DNA of 64,000 nt from Petunia secreta (lineage: Eukaryota; Streptophyta; Magnoliopsida; Solanales; Solanaceae). A model generated the notes under the pieces. The model did not search any database. It was not told the origin of the DNA and was given only the letters and a program-made list of their open reading frames with translations. Made by a program: the position numbers and the translations under genes. Position 1 is the first letter of the stretch; each line of letters opens with the position of its first letter. Below are positions 1-11,846 of the stretch, in pieces. Location of the stretch: the NCBI GenBank assembly GCA_029990175.1, contig JARKIP010000049.1:13060001-13124000 (forward strand), written 5' to 3'.

Positions 1-446
1 TACCCCAACTAAAGAAGTAGCTAAAAATAGTTATTTCTACTAGGGTCATTGAACTAGATCTTTATGCGCCTCGCTATTGACCCCCAACAGGCTTAACTTG
101 GTAGACTCTCTCTATACCAAACGGTTTTAGAGAGTTAAATGTGTGATTCGACCATAACACGTAAACCCCGTGCCATATTTGCAACCTAGGCTCCGATCTT
201 ATCTTCCATTGTTTGTGAGAATGCCATTGATAACCTTTACTTGCTTTCCTAGAGTAGTTAGTAGGTGTTAGTGTCGTTACCCATCAATTTATTACACCCG
301 TTTGGCTTAGTTAAATTGGTTTAGTTCCTCCACTACCTTAATCGCATCACATTGTTCCTTGTGGATTCGATCCCGACTCCTTGTTGGGTATTATTATTGT
401 GATGACCGTTCATATCTCAATTCGAGGTGTGTGTTGAGCGTTGTCA
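1..446 (+). repeat. LTR remnant, Ty3/gypsy (Athila/Tat-like) 3' part
   Basis: Seen: the stretch contains the phrase TTCCTTGTGGATTCGATCCC near 356-375, the reverse complement of the kind of sequence found near the ends of the two Athila-like LTRs elsewhere in this window (for example GGGTCGAATTCCCAAGGGAA near 57148). It ends with GTTGTCA at 440-446. No primer-binding site follows, so this is a solo LTR or the 3' LTR of an element lying to the left of the window. Lineage is inferred from this motif only. Confidence 0.45.
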
Positions 447-447
447 A

Positions 448-472
448 CCACCACCACCACCACCACACCACC
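448..472. repeat. (CCA)n microsatellite
   Basis: About eight near-perfect CCA/ACC units immediately follow the LTR end. Nothing else of note is visible. Confidence 0.85.
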
Positions 473-1060
473 TCTTTTCTCCCAATCTTTCCATCGTCTT
501 CTTCTCCTCTAGCGACATGAGACTTTTGATTTGAACGTTTCAGCTTCTCGTTCATTTATGATTTCCTCCACTTTTTTCTGTGTGTGTTTTTCGCGCTCTT
601 TGTTGTTTTTTGAAATGAGTTTTGATTTAAAAATTTTTAAAATGACAGATATGATATTTTTTCCATGCTTCTTTTTCACACATATTTCTCCAATGTTCTT
701 CAATGAAGATGAGGAAGAGACACGTGACTGCATGGTATCTCATTGTTTTATGATGTAAAAATAAGCAGATTGCCCCTGCTTCATTCGTCTTACAAGGAAG
801 ATATGGGTTTTATGTATAAAAATGAGGTTTTTTGATGAAGATGTCGTGTCTTTCACTAAGATTTGGTATTTCCGATGAATATCTGGTGTTTTTCGATAAA
901 GAAATTTATTTTCTGGTCAGATCTGTTATTATTTTTAATTTTTTAATTTCATTCTACCAACGTTGTATATGCATTGTATCAAAATCGTACCTGCACATCT
1001 TAGTGTACTATTTCAGTTATTTCTCTGTCTTCGTCTTATTTTAATGTGTCTATATTGTTC
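473..1060. other. AT-rich non-coding stretch
   Basis: Short open frames occur on both strands, but they overlap each other, are low in complexity and resemble no family. I see no gene here. Confidence 0.5.
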
Positions 1061-1400
1061 CTACAGTTTTCTGCACTGTTTCTCTCTTCTATTTCTAGTG
1101 TTAAGTTGTAAATGTTTTTGTATATAATGTTTTTGTACTTTTTTGTACATTATTTCCACATAAATTTACACTGTTTCAAATATTTTTGTTGTTTCTACTT
1201 GTATCTATACTGTTTCACACTGTTTCATACTGTTTTTGTACTTTTCACACTGTTTCAACATTGTTTTTTATTGATCTGCGATGTTTCTCACTATTTTCAG
1301 TTCACCCTTTTCTGTGTTGTTTCACACCATTTTCTGCATTTTGTTTCAGACTGCTACAGTGTTGTTTCCAACTGTTTATGTAATTTTTCAGCGACTTTTC
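1061..1400 (+). repeat. Degenerate TGTTTCA short-period array, first block
   Basis: CTGTTTCA or close variants recur at about 10-11 bp or multiples of it (for example ACTGTTTCACACTGTTTCAT near 1210-1230). The open frame across this stretch is a by-product of the pyrimidine-rich repeat rather than a gene. The same word dominates the larger block at 1880-2950. Confidence 0.6.
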
Positions 1401-1510
1401 AGGCTAGATAGCGGTAGTGGCGATGGCAGTAAGGGGCAGCGTGCGTGGGGGGGGGGGGGGGGGGAGGGAGAGATAGGGGGAGGGGGCACATGGGGAGGGA
1501 TGTGAGGTGG
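1401..1510. repeat. Purine-rich block with an 18-G homopolymer
   Basis: G run at 1447-1464 inside a G/A-rich stretch. Similar G-rich blocks stand beside degenerate arrays at about 35900-35990 and 39900-39990, suggesting a shared element architecture. The exact run length may be unreliable. Confidence 0.6.
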
Positions 1511-1639
1511 AGGTAGATTTTTCCACTTCTAGTTGTTTGTACCAACTTGTATATATAAAATAATGTTATGTTTTGTAATATCAATAATATTACTAATTTT
1601 TTTGTAATTAAGGTTTTTTAATTATATATAAGTATAAAT

Positions 1640-1880
1640 AGAGATTTTTACATAAAAGTACAAGTTTAAGAAGGTATTTACAAAATATAGCAATATTTTA
1701 GCAAAATTACCCAATATAGAGGAAAAAAAGTTAATTACAAAACATAGCAAAAATATAGCAAACCCTTACATTCTTCCTCCTATTTCCCATAATTTCACTT
1801 TTGCTCCTCCCATTTCTCCCAATTTCCCTTAATTTCATTTTTGCTTCTCCCATTTACCCCAATTTTACTTTTCCTCCTCC
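1640..1880. repeat. Element arm rich in TTACAAAATATAGCAA, then pyrimidine-rich
   Basis: The sequence repeats phrases such as TACAAAATATAGCAA and TACAAAACATAGCAA and then becomes C/T-rich. This resembles the terminal arms of the Mutator-like elements at 39107 and 40134 and the composite repeat at 34880. No target duplication could be fixed, so the boundary and class are inference. Confidence 0.35.
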
Positions 1881-2950
1881 CATCCTCAAACACATCGTAT
1901 CTCGTTTTATCTCACTATATCTCGATATTTCTCAACATACAACCACCTCGTATCTCGTTGTATCTTGTCGTATCTCGTTAAATCTGCATTATTTTGCACC
2001 GTATCTAACTATTTCTAGACTGTATCTCGATGTTTCTAGACAGTTTCAGCTTTCATCCCGTTTGTGCGTTGTTTCTCACTATTTTAAACTATTTCACATC
2101 TTTTGCGTTGTTTCACATTATTTTTTAGATTTCTTTTCAGACTTTTTAACTAGCTGTTTCAGTCTGTTTCAGCGTTGTATCTCACTGTATCTGCACTATT
2201 TTTGCTCCATATCAAACTGTATTTACGTTGTTACAGGTTGTTTCAGCACCGTTTCAGGTTGTTTTGTACTGTATCTTACTATTTCTAGACTGTATCTAGC
2301 TGTTTCAAGACTGTTTCAGCATTGTTTCATGCCGTTTGTGCATTGTTTCTCACTGTTTCTATATTTCAGCTTTTTGCGTTGTTTCACATTATATTTTACA
2401 TTTTGTTCAGACTTTTTACTAGTTGTTTCAAACTGTATCATACTGTTTCAACGCCGTTGTAGACTGTATCAACAGCTGTTTCAAATTGTTTCAACATCGT
2501 TTCAGAGTGTATCATAGTGTTTCAACGTCGTTTCAGACTGTATCATAGTGTTTCAACGTCGTTTCAGACTGTATCAACAACCGTTTCAAATTGTTTCAAC
2601 GCCGTTTCAGAGTGTATCATAGTGTTTCAACACGTTTCAGAGTGTACCATAGTGTTTCAAAGCATTTCAGACTGTATCAGATTATTTTAATAGTTGTTTT
2701 AGATTGTTTCAACGATGTTTTAGACTGTATTATACTATTTCAACACTGTTTAGACTGTATCATAGTGATTCAACGCCGTTTCAATGCGTTTCAGACTGTA
2801 CCATAGTATTTCAACGCCATTTAAGACTGTATCAGACTATTTTAATAGTTGTTTTAGATTGTTTCAACGATGTTTTAGACTGGATTATACTGTTTCAATT
2901 CTGTTTAGACTGTATCATAGTATTTCAACGCCGCTTTAGAGCATGTAAAC
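1881..2950 (+). repeat. Degenerate TGTTTCA minisatellite array
   Basis: The words GTTTCA, GTATCT and GTTTCAGACTGTATCA recur throughout. Between 2519 and 2650 there is a roughly 32-bp unit (GTTTCAACGTCGTTTCAGAC plus TGTATCATAGT). A larger unit of about 154 bp is visible because the stretch from ACTGTATCAGATTATTTTAA at 2671 recurs from 2825. The 238-codon open frame across 1801-2517 follows from the repeat composition; its product is low complexity and matches no family I know, so it is not called as a gene. Confidence 0.7.
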
Positions 2951-3976
2951 AAAATATCACTCTTTTTTAGTATATACTTGTAGGTACGTATTTTGAAACT
3001 TAAACATTTAATTAGTAAAATTGTAGAAGTTTAACGGGATATAAATAATTAACAAGATATAATTGTACGAAATGGGACAGGGGAGATCAGGAGGAATATT
3101 ATGAAATGGGATAGTGCTGAAATGCCACCACCGCCAAGAACTCAAACGGAAAATCACCCATCGCCGGTGACCCTGTTCTTTTTCCCTGTTGCTGAATCCG
3201 AATTAACGGTGAGGGTGGAGTGGCAGCAACACCACCTGTCCCTTATTGACCTGAACAGAAAATCAGCGTTGCTCCTCCAGTTCTTCCATTGTCTCGCCCT
3301 CCGCTGTCATCATCGCCGTCTCACTGGAAGCGTTATTTTGAGTCGTTCTTGGTTATCTGCTACTGTATAATTTATGTTGTATTGCAGGTTCATTGGTGAA
3401 GTCCAAGTTTGTTTCTTGGTCGTTGTTACTGCTATGGTTTCCACCGGATAGATGGGTCAGGATGGATTTCTAGGCAATGGTGTTGAATCTGAGAGACTGG
3501 TTTGTTTGAGAAACTGTTTTAGGGTTTTTAGGAGAGTGGGGTGTAAGTGTAATTATAAAAAATAAAATGTATTGATTATTGTAAAAATATGTTAGGAAAA
3601 TAATGTTGTGTATTATAATTTGAAAAATATTATTATTATTTTTATAATATAAGGGTGTATGTTTGTATATATGTGTAACAACCCCGTATAAATACCCCCT
3701 ATAATTAATAAGGACCGAAAGTAATATTAAACTTTGCCTGGAGTTGCGAAAAAAATTGTCTCCAAATCAATTATTTATTTGTAACTCTTAGATACATCAC
3801 CTAGTTTCAGTTTTTAATAGAGTGGGTTTTCCCATTTACGAAGGAAATTAGTTTAGAAAATGGATAACTGAAGTTACAAAGTCAAAAATTCCATGACAAC
3901 TTGCTTCGAGGGGCAAAAGATATTGAAGAAAAAGAAAAAGAAAAAGAGAAGCAGAATTAGGGGTATTACAATATAG
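2951..3976. other. Intergenic DNA upstream of the MYB gene
   Basis: The region holds a short open frame (3101-3370) with no recognisable product and otherwise AT-rich DNA. A (GAAAAA)-like stretch lies near 3930. No supported gene. Confidence 0.45.
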
Positions 3977-3978
3977 TA

Positions 3979-4252
3979 CTACCTCCGTCCCAATTTATGT
4001 GGCGGTGTTTGACTTGGCACGGAGTTTAAGAAATAGAAGTTGACTTTGTAAAAGTTCAAATTTACCCTTGAAAAAGTAAGAGAGAGAAGATTGTAGTAAT
4101 CAAAAAGTTGTTTGTGGCTTTTAAAGTAAGTAGGGCCCAATAGGGGTAAAATAGAGACAGTACATTAAATAGTTGACAAATAAGGAAATGTGACATTCTT
4201 TTTGGGACAGACCAAAAAGGAAAGTGTGACACATAAATTGGGACAGAGGGAG
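3979..4252. mobile_element. Stowaway (Tc1/mariner-type) MITE in the MYB upstream region
   Basis: The left end reads CTACCTCCGTCCCAATTTAT and the right end is its inverted counterpart (ATAAATTGGGACAGAGGGAG). The element is flanked by TA on both sides (3977-3978 and 4253-4254), the target duplication of Stowaway elements. It is about 274 bp long with no coding capacity. It ends about 270 bp upstream of the TATA box of the MYB gene, so it could influence that promoter; this is inference. Confidence 0.88.
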
Positions 4253-4524
4253 TACTTCGTTTTCTGGGAACTAATAGAATACAATATGTAACTGGTGTAA
4301 GGTACAAGGCAAAGTCAAAAGTGTCAAACGAGTTAAACTTTATTTAATTATACTACTAAAGTCTAGAATTAAAAATTAAAGAACTAGAGTTTCCATATTG
4401 CGGCTTTGTTTGTGGGATAGTACTATAACTTCAAAATTCTTCATCTTTCACTCACATGTCACCTTTTTTACTTTAATTAATTTTGGCACCATTTTTTCTT
4501 CCAACCTATCTCTTTCTATATATC

Positions 4525-4532
4525 TATATAAA
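4525..4532 (+). promoter_or_regulatory. TATA box of the MYB gene
   Basis: TATATAAA lies within a pyrimidine-rich context about 195 bp upstream of the start codon. A start of transcription about 30 bp downstream would leave a 5' leader of roughly 160 nt, rich in C/T like many plant leaders. No other TATA-like site is better placed. Confidence 0.65.
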
Positions 4533-4719
4533 GCCCCACCACCTTCTCTCTCGTATAGTAATCCAATTCCAAACATACATCTTTCTTCTCATCTTTCTGT
4601 TTCTCTAAACACCTTTTTCTCCATCTCTCTTTGATCAAAAATTGATACATCCATTAATACCTTTTCTCCATCAATCAATCAGTTTCTCCGTTTAGAGTAA
4701 AATCATTTTATTTTCTTTG

Positions 4720-6318
4720 ATGGATCATCATCATCATGTTAAAGTTGGTTCGAGCCATGGTGGTGGAGCTAATTGTAATAAGAATAATCAACAACAACAT
4801 GATGAAGATATGGACCTCCGACGAGGTCCATGGACTGTTGAAGAAGATTTCGCTCTCATGAATTACATAGCTCATCATGGTGAAGGTCGTTGGAATTCTC
4901 TCGCCCGTTGTGCAGGTGTGTATCAGTCTCAAACAAGTTGAAGTCGACTATAAATTATTATCATAACCACGTTAATCTTGTTGGTTAGATATTTTCTTCT
5001 CAAGAACTGGGGTTTTTAGGTTTCTAGGAAAGGCTTTTCAATTTATTCTTCTCTTGGTGCTTAACCAATGGGTACGTAAGTTGGATGGTGTCTGCCAGAT
5101 AAGGGATTCATGTGGGTGTGGTTTATGATTTCTTTCCGTACTTGGTAATCTTTTAAAAGCAAAGAGAAGCACTCATCCAATAAAGATAAAGGAAAGGAGG
5201 TATAATTGGAAAGATAAATTATTAGAAATGAGAAGTGCAATTTGATACTTCCACTGAGCACTTTATATAACTTGTGAAACTGATGAACTTTACCGATAAA
5301 TAAGCTCATATATGAAAAATAATCTAATTGAATTGTAACAGGTTTGAAACGAACTGGGAAAAGTTGCAGATTGAGATGGCTGAATTATCTTCGTCCTGAT
5401 GTTCGACGTGGAAACATCACTCTTGAGGAACAACTTTTGATTCTTGAACTACATTCTCGTTGGGGCAATCGGTATGCTCCATCTCTAAACTTTATTCCCT
5501 CTATTCTATTTTCTCATCTGTTCCATTTTACGTGACACTTTACGTTTTTTAGTGTTATGTATTTATAAATAAGTCTTCTTTGAGTTTATACTCAATCCTA
5601 AATTATGTTTTGTTATGAGTGTAGGTGGTCAAAAATTGCACAACATTTGCCAGGAAGAACTGATAATGAGATCAAGAATTACTGGAGAACACGAGTGCAA
5701 AAGCATGCCAAACAATTGAAATGTGACGTGAACAGCAAGCAATTTAAGGATACAATGCGTTATCTATGGATGCCAAGGCTAGTTGAGAGAATTCAAGCAG
5801 CTGCTGCTAATAATACCACAAACTCCAATAACCCCAGCAAAAGCCAAATGGTTCATCAGACAATTAATTCAAACATGAGTGGTATGTCTGAATTTGTGCC
5901 TATTCATGACAACGTTGTTAGTACTAATAAGCCAAGATTAATGAGTACAGAGAATTCAAGTACGGCAGCAGCTTCATCAGAAAATTCATTTGGGACACAA
6001 GTTTCACCAGTTAACTCTGATCTCACTGATTGTTGCTACAATTACCCACCAGTTAATCAAGATTATTTTCAAGTTAGTCATCATCAGAGTACTACTAATA
6101 ATGATCAATTGTGTCATGGAGAATCTTTAACTAGCCCCACGGGTTACTTTCACCATGGTACTGGATTAGATCAATTCCAGGGAATGGATCAGCAGCAAAA
6201 CATGAACAGTAGTCAATGGATGGACGGTGGGAATAATTTTTCCGATAGTTTGTGGAACATTGACGACATGTGGTTCTTACAGCAGCAATTGAACAACAAC
6301 AATAACAATATCGTCTGA
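4720..6318 (+). CDS. MYB108: R2R3-MYB transcription factor, MYB108-like (subgroup 20)
   Basis: Nuclear DNA-binding transcription factor. Three exons, 4720-4915, 5342-5471 and 5625-6318, join in frame to 339 residues; both introns (426 and 153 bp) have GT..AG borders and sit at the usual R2R3-MYB positions, after CAG in R2 and within the last GNR of the middle exon. R2 has Trp 38, 58 and 78; R3 has Ile91 in place of the first Trp, then Trp110 and Trp129. The motif WMPRLVERIQ at about 157-166 is diagnostic of subgroup 20, and the SLWN...WFLQQQ C-terminus matches MYB108 (BOS1) rather than MYB62 or MYB112. In Arabidopsis MYB108 acts in stamen maturation, jasmonate and stress or wound responses; the same role here is inference. 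The N-terminus is His- and Asn/Gln-rich, and the last residues are an Asn run. The ATG at 4720 gives the full N-terminus; no other in-frame ATG precedes R2 except Met31. The gene looks intact and is the only host gene in the window. Confidence 0.93.
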
Positions 6319-9300
6319 GGATTATTGACCAAAAAAACTGTCTAAATAGAATAAGAGTCAAACATCATATGTTACATCACGTGTAGATTTAAAGAGGGAG
6401 GATATTCATATGTAGAAAATAGAAAATTTGATCCTTAGTTATGTAGGACAAAAACATGTAGTAGTTTCTTGGGAGAGATCAGACATGCAGGACTAGTTTT
6501 ACAGTTTCATGTTATAAGATTTTAGAATTATTTTTCTGCGCTACTTGAAGTTTTTTTCTCTTCTTTTATTTCTTTTGCTTTTTTTTTCTTGGAGGGATTG
6601 GGTTAAAAAGATTGGTTTGTTTTTGTTTCATTATTTGTAACATCTAGTTCTTTGAATTTTAAACCTTTGAAATTCAATGATTTTGTTATGTTCTTTTTAT
6701 TTACTTTTCTTTCTACCACTAACTTTATAAGAATTACAATATTTTCTTTGATTTAACCATCTGGTATTCGGCTAAGACAGATAAATGAACATTTTCTATC
6801 AAAGTTTCTCCATAAAAGCCTATATGAAGACAAGAAACATAGCATGAAATCAGGAGATTCCCACGCTTGGATTGTACGTACTAGACATTGTTCTTTTCTT
6901 TTGCTATCTTGTTTATTTATTCTCTTCATTGGCTAATTTAATAGACTTAGGGTTGCATTATAGAAAGTGAAATAGGTTATAAGTATAAAGTTGATACTAT
7001 TAAAATGAGGGAGGATGGTGCATAATTGGTTCCACTATCTTTACTAGTAAAAATGTCATTGTTGCTTGTTATTCTAGTGTTAACCACAAGTCGTGGAATT
7101 TTAGAAACATAGCCTATGGGGCCTGAACCAGATTAAAAGATCCTTGTCCTTGTTCTAGATTAAGGGAAAAAAGTACAGAAGCAATGATTTAAGGACGTGG
7201 CATATTCTCAGTTATGCATTTCATAAATAGTTAAATCCATATTGCTGGAATTCCATTCCTTATTAGTGTAAAGTCTCCCATTACTGTGTGATCTTATCTT
7301 CATATTTTTGTGAATGCTACCTGAGTGGCTTCCAATGTCACTAGGGAATAATTGTAATTAATTAGTAATTTAATATATGTATAAACATCCCAATAATCTC
7401 TTAAGACAAATCTCATTTTTTTAATCATTGTTCTGTTTTGGCACTTGGTTTGCCATCGTACGAACAATATTACATTGAGCCCACATACCTCGACAATCCT
7501 CCCAACTTTATATATACTTTTCTCTTATCTATTTTATTTTTAATAGTATATAACAATCACCTTTCTCATCCCTAGGAGCTGCATACTTGAAATACTGTTA
7601 AGAGAATAATCTTGAATACACAGGATACATGCATTTTCCCTCAACCTTTTCAGGACCTTATGTTTTTCAGGAAAAGAGGAAAAAAAAACTACTTTTGTCC
7701 TTTAACTTGAGAGGAAAAACTTTGTCCTCTTTACACTATTGTTGTTTCATCTTTCTCCAATTTTGCCTTTCCATCCTTATCAGAAACAAATGGAGCATTA
7801 GAAATGTCAGAGTTTTGTGTTTCATTACAAACGTTATTATAATTATATGTATAATCTTAACATAATCGACAGCAATAGCGGAGCCACCTGGAAGCAAGGG
7901 TTCAAATGATACACCTTCCTCAAACAATTTACTTATTTATACATGTTATATTACAAGTCAAAAATAATAAAATGTATGATAAAGTTGAATCCTCAATCTT
8001 GACATGAAACAGAAGTTTCATCCAGCCTATTTCTATTAAAATTGAATTTTCCTATTTCTATTAAAGTTGAATTTGATGAATGAAAATTCTGACCCGCCAC
8101 TGATTGACAGTAAAAGTAACACAACAGTCAACAGATAAGTAAATAAAATACAAAAAAATTTTATAGAATAAAAGACAGCTCGATGCACAAAATATCTTGC
8201 CGTCAAGTCATAAAAGATCATTTCATTGGTGATATTTGGTAGAGGGAGAATAGTTCCTTTTCTTTTTTTAGGGCCTACTGAAAGGAAGAGATGAAATAGT
8301 TGAATAGTACTATAATAAACTGTGACACACACGTGGGAAGAGGAAGAAGAAGTGTGTTTAAATGAAAACGTGATGGAAATGTGCATGTATGAGAATGTGG
8401 ACGCGTACAAAACTACAAAAACTTTATTATAAAAATCGTATTAAGAGACTTGGCGGCTGGAATATTTGTTGGCTTCGTGGCTTATAAAGAAGCTTATAAA
8501 AGTGGTCCCTAAGTTAAAGGGTGTTAAGAGACCTCCACGTATACAAAATGTATAAAAATACAACTAGGCTTCCTAGATTGAAGCACCACATAGCCGCAAG
8601 CCTTGACACTCAAAATTTCCATGAGTACCACTTTAATTTATTTATTATTATTCCAAGTGAAATTTTTTCACATTATTAAAATCATAATCTACCAATTATA
8701 GCAAATTTTGTTTTACATTATTAAATCTCATCTATGCATTATAGTAGGGAATTAATATTTTTTTTTTCAAGATTATAAATTTCGCTATTCACTCGTTTTT
8801 TGAAGATTTGGTAGCAAAATTTTCTTTTACAATATCGATGTGTATGAGTTATGCTATCACAAAATTGCTGTTGAGCTGGTCACTCGGCGGTGCCTATAAT
8901 GGGAAACAGCAAAATCCCAGCCAACAATTTATTTCTCCAAATTCATATCTTATTAATTTTCTTTAATTTTTATTCATATTTTTATCACGAAAGTAGCTGG
9001 TAACACTTGACTGAAGAGTAATAGGTGAAAAGTCGAAGATATTCGAACTTGCAACGTAATGTTTCAAATTATTTTTGTTTTTATGGTTGACTGTCTCTTT
9101 GAAGATCAATTTAAGTGTGTTTTGCATGAAGTTTTTTGTTTAATTCTTTCTTCCGATTCTAGGTTTTTTTTTTGTAAGGTATAATAGATGTTTTCTCAAC
9201 CCCCCCCCCCCCCCCCCCCCCAACCAACCAAAACTCAATAATCTTAAGTGAAGGAAGCTCCTTGGACAAATTCAATAAAAAGATTGGAACAAGCTAAGAT

Positions 9301-10826
9301 CTACTAGTACACTGCGAACTTAATTCCATAAAAATTTATACTTAAAATACTGCTATATGTCAAGTGATGACAACTAGCTTGATCAGCATTTCTATTATTT
9401 GAGTTAAAAAAAATGGTTACGTACTGTAGTAATTGAATTCTCTGCAATTTTATGATATTCGATGATTGGTAATAGTCAGTAACTAGGATTTGCATTTGCA
9501 TGATAGATTGACGAGAGTGTGGTAATACTTTCCAGAGGTCAAGGTTATTGTTTGCTTTACTAATTACTACAATTCTGGTCAAAGAGACACGTAATTATTT
9601 ATGATGTTTAATCGACAAGCAAATCGTTTCATGGTCTCCAGCAAAACGCATAATTAGTTGCAAATCCACATTTTGTGGGTAATTACCGTACGAATAACGT
9701 ACACGTGGTGGGAGACACGTGTTAATATTCCAACTCACCCAATGTAAAGTTACACAATAAATATTAACTGTTCCAATTACTCACGGAATAACTAAAGCAA
9801 ACTAAAGCGAATATGTAACTTGTATAGCTATTTTTTGTTCAAAGTTTTGGGTGAATACAAAATTATCAAGTTATTCTTGTATGCTATAGAGAGGACTCGG
9901 GGACTACTAAAGTCATAGTACTATATTAATGTCACCTTTTTCCATTTCATGTTTACCTTTTCTCCTTTTCTAAAAAATAGTGCTTTTTTCATTCATTTTC
10001 TTCATGATTCTTCATATTGCTTTCATTTTCATTTCCAAGTGAAGCTACATTGACAAGAAACATGTGGAAGATGATATGATTGAGAATGATATACTTAATT
10101 AATTGCAAATTTACAGCAAATAACTGGTTCCAAGTGTCCAACTAAGAACTTTACCTGGGTCCTACATAAAAGGTCCAGAGTCCGAGTGACCCGAATCCGA
10201 TCCACCAAAGCAGGACCACTAAGGTAAAGGTTATATATTGGTCGAGTTACTATCAATCAAATTCCAAATCTTTTGCTTCTAAGTTCTAACTATGGACAAA
10301 ATGTAATTTTCAACTTCAACCTTTCCCAGCTAGAGGCTGCCTGCCCCTTCGAATTATCTTTGGGTTAGGAAAAATTGAATTCTTTTATTGATTCTTTACT
10401 GTCTTTTACTAATTTGAACGACTTCCTTTCAATCGATTTTTTTTTTCATAATTTTGCCTCGATTTTTAATTTGTGAAAAGTTTAAAGTACAACGATAAAA
10501 TTATAGTCACATGCTGCATTCGAGGTTGAATCGTATTTTCTAAAATATAATTTAAGGTATCACAATTAAATTTATATTTTGTTGAGCCACATGCGGCTAT
10601 TTATATCGAAATCCAGTTGGTTAATTTCTAAATTTACATTGTGGACTAAATTATAATCAGAGCAGGCAATTAGTGAATTACACCTTTATCCGGATGAAGT
10701 TAGGGTACATAAACGGAACAAGTTATCAATGTTATAAATAACATAATAATAAGGAACATGGGAGGTGAATATGATTTTCAATCAAAGAAACGATGAAATC
10801 GTTTTAAGTGAATCAATTGAAGACAA
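6319..10826. other. AT-rich intergenic region downstream of MYB108-like
   Basis: The 3' UTR and terminator of the MYB gene must lie in the first few hundred bases; the T-rich stretch near 6540-6720 is a candidate. A possible short TIR element spans about 7868-8108 (TAGCGGAGCCAC versus GACCCGCCACTG at its ends), but the match is weak. A 22-C run lies at 9200-9221. No coding sequence with recognisable features was found on either strand. Confidence 0.5.
9200..9221. repeat. Poly-C homopolymer (22 nt)
   Basis: An uninterrupted C run in otherwise AT-rich DNA. Its length is sequencing-sensitive. Confidence 0.9.
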
Positions 10827-10833
10827 TGATAGG
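10827..10833 (-). repeat. Distal 7 bp of an interrupted LTR
   Basis: TGATAGG at this position continues at 22856 (ATAGGCAAACAAAACGG...) if the Copia element and one copy of its ATAGG target duplication are removed. The rejoined LTR would begin with TG here and end with CA near 23461. The call rests on that reconstruction of the insertion site. Confidence 0.45.
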
Positions 10834-11038
10834 TAATGAATGTTATTGTAAATATGATAGATATGTAAATAGGTTAGTTATATTGTATATTGAGCCAAAC
10901 CCATTTAGTTTTACTTGGTCCCTAAGTTAGGTTTTTGGGTTTTCTCTTGTATAAATAGGGGACTCCCTTCATCAATAAAAGGAGAGAGTTTTCACCCAAA
11001 GCATATTCATTTCTTGTGTGAGTGTGTTCGGTTTTACA
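10834..11038 (+). repeat. 5' LTR of the Copia element
   Basis: 205 bp, with a TATAAATA box at 10950-10957 followed by GGGGACTCCCTTCATCAAT, also present in the 3' LTR. It ends TTTTACA and is followed directly by the primer-binding site. Confidence 0.9.
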
Positions 11039-11050
11039 TGGTATCAGAGC
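11039..11050 (+). promoter_or_regulatory. Copia primer-binding site
   Basis: TGGTATCAGAGC directly abuts the LTR. It is complementary to the 3' end of initiator methionine tRNA, the usual primer for plant Copia elements. Confidence 0.9.
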
Positions 11051-11079
11051 CACCGTGAAACTCTTCAAGTAGAAAAGTA

Positions 11080-11846
11080 ATGGCAGCTCCAACAGGTGGT
11101 GCTGGTAGAGGAGGTGTACCCAAGGAGAGGAATGTGATGCTGCAGTCGTATGGAAGACCATCTCTCAGTACGACATTACTTCGAATGATAATCCTGGTTT
11201 GATTATCACACAAGTCTAGTTGACCAGTGAAAAATATGAGGAATGTGCGCGGTCGGTTAGAACGGCGCAACGTGCAAGGAAGAAGTTTGATTTTGTTGAT
11301 GGATCGATTAAGATGCCCTGTGAATATTCGATCGATTATGAGGATTGGTGGACAATCAATTCTCTTTTGGTGTCATGGATTAGGAATTCGATCGAGCACA
11401 CTCTTCGGACCACTATACCGCACATGAAGGCGGCAAAAGATTTATGGGAAAGTATCTGAGAACGTTTCTCCGTGGGAAACGGACCTCGGATTCAGGAATT
11501 GAAAGCGGCGTTGGCCGGTTGTAAGCATAAGAGATTGACTATTGCTGCTTACTATGGAAAACCGGCTATGTTGTGGGAAGAACTTGGAAATTGTGATAAG
11601 TTTCCAACTTGTTCGTGTGGAAACTGCACATGCAATCTATTGGTTGCACTGGAGAAGAAAAAAGAAGATGATAGGGTTCACTTATTTCTTATGGGTTTGG
11701 ATGAAAGTCTTTATGGAACCGTCTGTTCCAATCTCTTGGCTCAGGATCTGTTGCCATCGATGAATCAAGTCTACCAAAAGGTAATTCAAGATGAATAGGT
11801 CAAGGGGATGGCACGAACTCAGGAAGAACGAGGGGAGGTGACAGCG
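11080..11846 (+). pseudogene. Copia gag, N-terminal part, interrupted
   Basis: The reading frame opens with ATG at 11080 (MAAPTGGAGRGG...) and continues through a gag-polypeptide region with EDWWTINSLLVSWI and a segment ending in PSMNQVYQKVIQDE, typical of plant Copia gag. Stops and shifts occur near 11216, 11458 and 11796. At 11846 the frame is broken by the Ty3/gypsy element and resumes at 19235. Capsid-forming role by family; non-functional here. Confidence 0.8.

Noticed and set aside
1801..2517. 238-codon open frame
   Set aside because: It follows a degenerate TGTTTCA array; the translation is low complexity and compositional.
3101..3370. 89-codon frame upstream of the MYB gene
   Set aside because: No recognised domain, no promoter or splice context, and composition similar to surrounding DNA.
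7868..8108. Possible short TIR element with GCGGAGCCAC ends
   Set aside because: Terminal similarity is weak and no target duplication was found, so it was left as part of the intergenic entry.
11039..11050. tRNA-like sequence TGGTATCAGAGC
   Set aside because: It is a retroelement primer-binding site, not a tRNA gene; the rest of a tRNA is absent here and at 12588.
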